Assembly (NCBI GenBank): GCA_965220365.1
Contig: OZ244823.1
Span: 868,001 to 932,000 of the forward strand
Source of the DNA: Bin80 sp965220365
Lineage (GTDB): Bacteria; Bacteroidota; Rhodothermia; Rhodothermales; Bin80
Length of the DNA stretch: 64,000 bases
Direction of reading: 5' to 3'
In this document: positions 61,826-64,000 of the stretch, in pieces
Layout: the number at the start of each line of letters is the position of its first letter
How positions within the stretch are numbered: the stretch's first letter is position 1
Translations under genes and position numbers: made by a program
The notes under the pieces: generated by a model
What the model was told of the DNA's origin: nothing
What the model saw: only the letters and a program-made list of their open reading frames with translations
Database searches by the model: none

Positions 61826-63237
61826 TGCACGAGTGTTGCAATTATAATCCTCTCAGCACGCGCAGGGAGTTTCTGGAGCGGCTTGGTATGGGGCTGGGCG
61901 GGCTTGCATTGTCTTCCCTGGTTAACCCGGTGAAGGCAGCTGATCCAGATGTGGTTCCGCGTGCCAAGCGGATTATTTATCTCTTTCAGAGCGGTGGCCC
62001 CTCGCAGTTCGAACTGTTTGATTATAAGCCCAAGGTCAATTCGATGCACGGGCAGGAGCTGCCGGAATCGGTTCGAAAGGGGCAGCGGCTGACCGGGATG
62101 ACGGGGTTTCAGAACATACTGCCGCTGGCCCGCTCTCATTTTGCCTTTACTCAGCGCGGAGAAAGCGGTGCATGGGTCAGTGAGTTGATGCCCTATACGG
62201 CAAAGGTTGCGGACGAGCTCTGCTTTGTCAAGTCTATGCATACCGAAGCGATCAACCATGATCCAGCTATTACGTTTTTCCTTACGGGCTCACAGATCGC
62301 CGGTCGGCCATCCTTTGGGTCATGGCTTAGCTACGGGCTCGGAACAGAAAACGAAAACCTGCCGGCATTCTGTGTGCTGATCACCAAGGACAAGGGAGGT
62401 CAGCCATTGTATGCACGGCTTTGGGGGAACGGATTCCTACCGTCGCAGCATCAGGGTGTGCAATTTCGGAGTGGGCAGGATCCCGTGTTGTATCTGGGCA
62501 ATCCTGATGGCATATCGTCGGCGCAGCGGAAAATGCAGTTGGACCGGCTGCGCCAGTTGCATGCCCTTAAAGAAGGGACTCCTGGCTGGGAGCGTATTGA
62601 ATCCCGGATCGCCCAGTATGAAATGGCATATCGGATGCAGACCTCCGTGCCTGAGGTGATGGATCTCTCGGATGAGCCAGAATACATCTTTGATCTTTAT
62701 GGCGAGGATGCCCGGGAGCCTGGCACGTTTGCCGCCAACTGTCTGTTGGCCAGGCGTCTGACAGAACGTGGGGTGCGCTTTATTCAGCTTTTTCACCAGG
62801 GATGGGATCATCATGGGGGGCTGCCGGCCGGTATTCAAGTCCAGGCAAAGGAAACGGATCAGCCCTCTGCTGCGCTGGTGCAGGACCTGAAGCAGCGAGG
62901 GATGCTGGACGATACACTGGTCATCTGGGGAGGAGAATTTGGGCGTACGAACTACTGTCAGGGAAGGTTGACAGATGTAGATTATGGGCGGGATCACCAC
63001 CCGAGGTGCTTCTCGTTATGGATGGCAGGTGGCGGGGTCCGGAGTGGATTGAGCTATGGCGAGACGGACGATCTTGGATATAATATTGTTCGGGATCCAG
63101 TGCATGTGCATGATCTGCAGGCAACCCTGATGCACCTGTTAGGGATTGACCACGAGCGTCTCACGTTTAAGTATCAGGGGCGTCGTTTTCGCCTCACGGA
63201 TGTTCATGGGACCGTGATGACACCACTGCTTGCATGA
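61825..63237 (+). CDS. DUF1501 protein, copy 2, Tat-exported
   Basis: 470 residues from the ATG at 61825, overlapping the preceding TGA by one base. A Tat signal has TRREFLERLGMGLGGLALSS, with cleavage likely near VKAADPD. The same DUF1501 motifs are present: IIYLFQSGGPSQFELFDYKP, TEAINHDPAITFFLTGSQIA, FHQGWDHHGGLPAG, IWGGEFGRTNYCQG, GRDHHPRCFSLWMAGGGVRS. It is a clear paralogue of copy 1. It overlaps the next PSD1 gene by ATGA (63234-63237). Confidence 0.88.
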   Translation: MHECCNYNPLSTRREFLERLGMGLGGLALSSLVNPVKAADPDVVPRAKRIIYLFQSGGPSQFELFDYKPKVNSMHGQELPESVRKGQRLTGMTGFQNILPLARSHFAFTQRGESGAWVSELMPYTAKVADELCFVKSMHTEAINHDPAITFFLTGSQIAGRPSFGSWLSYGLGTENENLPAFCVLITKDKGGQPLYARLWGNGFLPSQHQGVQFRSGQDPVLYLGNPDGISSAQRKMQLDRLRQLHALKEGTPGWERIESRIAQYEMAYRMQTSVPEVMDLSDEPEYIFDLYGEDAREPGTFAANCLLARRLTERGVRFIQLFHQGWDHHGGLPAGIQVQAKETDQPSAALVQDLKQRGMLDDTLVIWGGEFGRTNYCQGRLTDVDYGRDHHPRCFSLWMAGGGVRSGLSYGETDDLGYNIVRDPVHVHDLQATLMHLLGIDHERLTFKYQGRRFRLTDVHGTVMTPLLA

Positions 63238-64000
63238 AAAATCTTTGGATCATCTGTGCGGCGCTACTTTCAGCTGCATTTCTGTTTGGTAGCTGTCAGC
63301 GTGCCCCGCAAATCAGTTTTAACGAACAGGTTCGCCCCATTCTGAATGAGCGATGCGTGAATTGTCATGGAGGAATTCGGCGGCAGGGGGACCTGAATTT
63401 ACTCTTCCGGCATGAGGCCCTCTCCATGGCAGAGTCTGGAGAGCGCGCCATCGTCCCCTTTGAGCCTGCAGCAAGTGAGCTTTTGCGGCGCGTCGCACAT
63501 TCCGATCCAGCTCATCGAATGCCCAAGGATGAACTGCCACTCACGCCCGATGAAATTCAAACCCTGCAAACCTGGATTGAGCAGGGCGCATACTGGGAGG
63601 ATCACTGGGCGTATGTCGCTCCAAAGCGTTCCCCATTGCCGGATGTATCGGAGCCGGAGTGGGTTCGTGAGCCCATGGACCATTTTATTCTTGTCCAACT
63701 GGACCAGAGAGACCTGGCCCCGCAGTCCGAGGCAGCTTGTCCGGTTCTTGTTCGGAGAGTTACGCTGGACCTGACGGGGCTGCCTCCCAAGCCTGACGAT
63801 GTGAAACGGGTCTGTACGGACGAAGCATCGTACGAGACGTACGTGGATTCGCTTTTGGCTTCACCTGCGTATGGTGAGCGCTGGGCGGCGATGTGGTTGG
63901 ACCTTGCCCGGTATGCGGACTCCAAGGGATATGAAAAAGATGTCGGTCGAACGATCTGGCGTTACCGGGACTGGGTCATTCGGGCATTCAACGAAGACAT
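63234..64000 (+). CDS. PSD1-type cytochrome lipoprotein, copy 3 (cut by window edge)
   Basis: About 255 residues remain and no stop occurs before the edge. The ATG at 63234 overlaps the preceding stop. The lipoprotein signal ends at LFGSC (C21). The cytochrome motif CVNCH is at 41-45. DUF1549 begins with PMDHFILVQLDQRDLAPQSE, then LDLTGLPPKPDDVKRV and LDLARYADSKGYEKDVGRTI. It differs from copies 1 and 2 in spacing and in the loop after CVNCHGG, so it is a more distant paralogue. Confidence 0.88.
   Translation, partial: MKNLWIICAALLSAAFLFGSCQRAPQISFNEQVRPILNERCVNCHGGIRRQGDLNLLFRHEALSMAESGERAIVPFEPAASELLRRVAHSDPAHRMPKDELPLTPDEIQTLQTWIEQGAYWEDHWAYVAPKRSPLPDVSEPEWVREPMDHFILVQLDQRDLAPQSEAACPVLVRRVTLDLTGLPPKPDDVKRVCTDEASYETYVDSLLASPAYGERWAAMWLDLARYADSKGYEKDVGRTIWRYRDWVIRAFNED

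Overview
The window looks like a chromosomal segment of a Gram-negative bacterium of the Bacteroidota/Rhodothermota side of the FCB group. The evidence is two large TonB-dependent receptors with carboxypeptidase-regulatory-like N-termini, a PorV/PorQ-type outer-membrane protein, two proteins ending in type IX secretion (T9SS) sorting-like domains, many lipoprotein signals, and tandem PSD1/DUF1501 and CRTAC1 genes of the kind common in marine members of this group. This placement is inference from gene content; no rRNA or tRNA gene was recognised. No CRISPR array was seen.

Layout. (1) 1-5073, minus strand: a four-gene operon of a beta-propeller protein, a DUF58 protein, a BatA/von Willebrand-type membrane protein and a large membrane protein cut by the left edge. 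(2) 5.1-6.1 kb: a frameshifted remnant of a T9SS sorting domain, then a small membrane-anchored coiled-coil gene built of 11-residue repeats. (3) 6.23-14.32 kb: a genomic island of about 7.9 kb. Direct repeats of about 168 bp (6229-6396 and 14149-14316) bound it; they are copies of the 3' end of a flippase gene. A tyrosine recombinase lies just inside the left repeat. Cargo includes an IS element, a collagen-like lipoprotein, and a three-gene module (SMC/OLD-like ATPase, TOPRIM-like protein, DUF262 protein) that looks like a mobile anti-phage or DNA-processing system. (4) 14.2-27.8 kb, minus strand: envelope and housekeeping genes: flippase, membrane protein, FemAB/GNAT-like protein, hslU, an NYN-domain protein, hslV, dacB, mreC, mreB, purH, purN and an LD-carboxypeptidase. 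(5) 27.9-33.9 kb, plus strand: a WbqC-like protein, an MscS channel, a DUF4212/VC_2705-type symporter pair, a small lipoprotein and an SGLT-like symporter. (6) 34.2-48.9 kb, plus strand: TonB receptor, T9SS-exported protein, PorV-like protein, three tandem CRTAC1 lipoproteins, a TPR lipoprotein and an alpha/beta-hydrolase-fold protein that appears to lack its catalytic serine. (7) 48.9-50.9 kb, minus strand: a plant-type leucine-rich-repeat protein with a T9SS tail. (8) 51.1-64 kb, plus strand: a second TonB receptor, then translationally coupled alternating PSD1 cytochrome-type and DUF1501 genes, the last cut by the right edge.

How it fits together. The best candidate for an undescribed system is the three-gene module at 10.2-14.1 kb. 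It sits on an element with its own integrase and recognisable attachment-site duplications. Its third gene appears to start at an ATT codon behind a near-perfect Shine-Dalgarno sequence that overlaps the end of the second gene. The right half of the window is mostly an exported surface system: receptors, T9SS cargo and outer-membrane assembly factors beside expanded families of secreted or lipid-anchored proteins. I infer a role in capturing or degrading complex organic matter, but no substrate can be read from the sequence.
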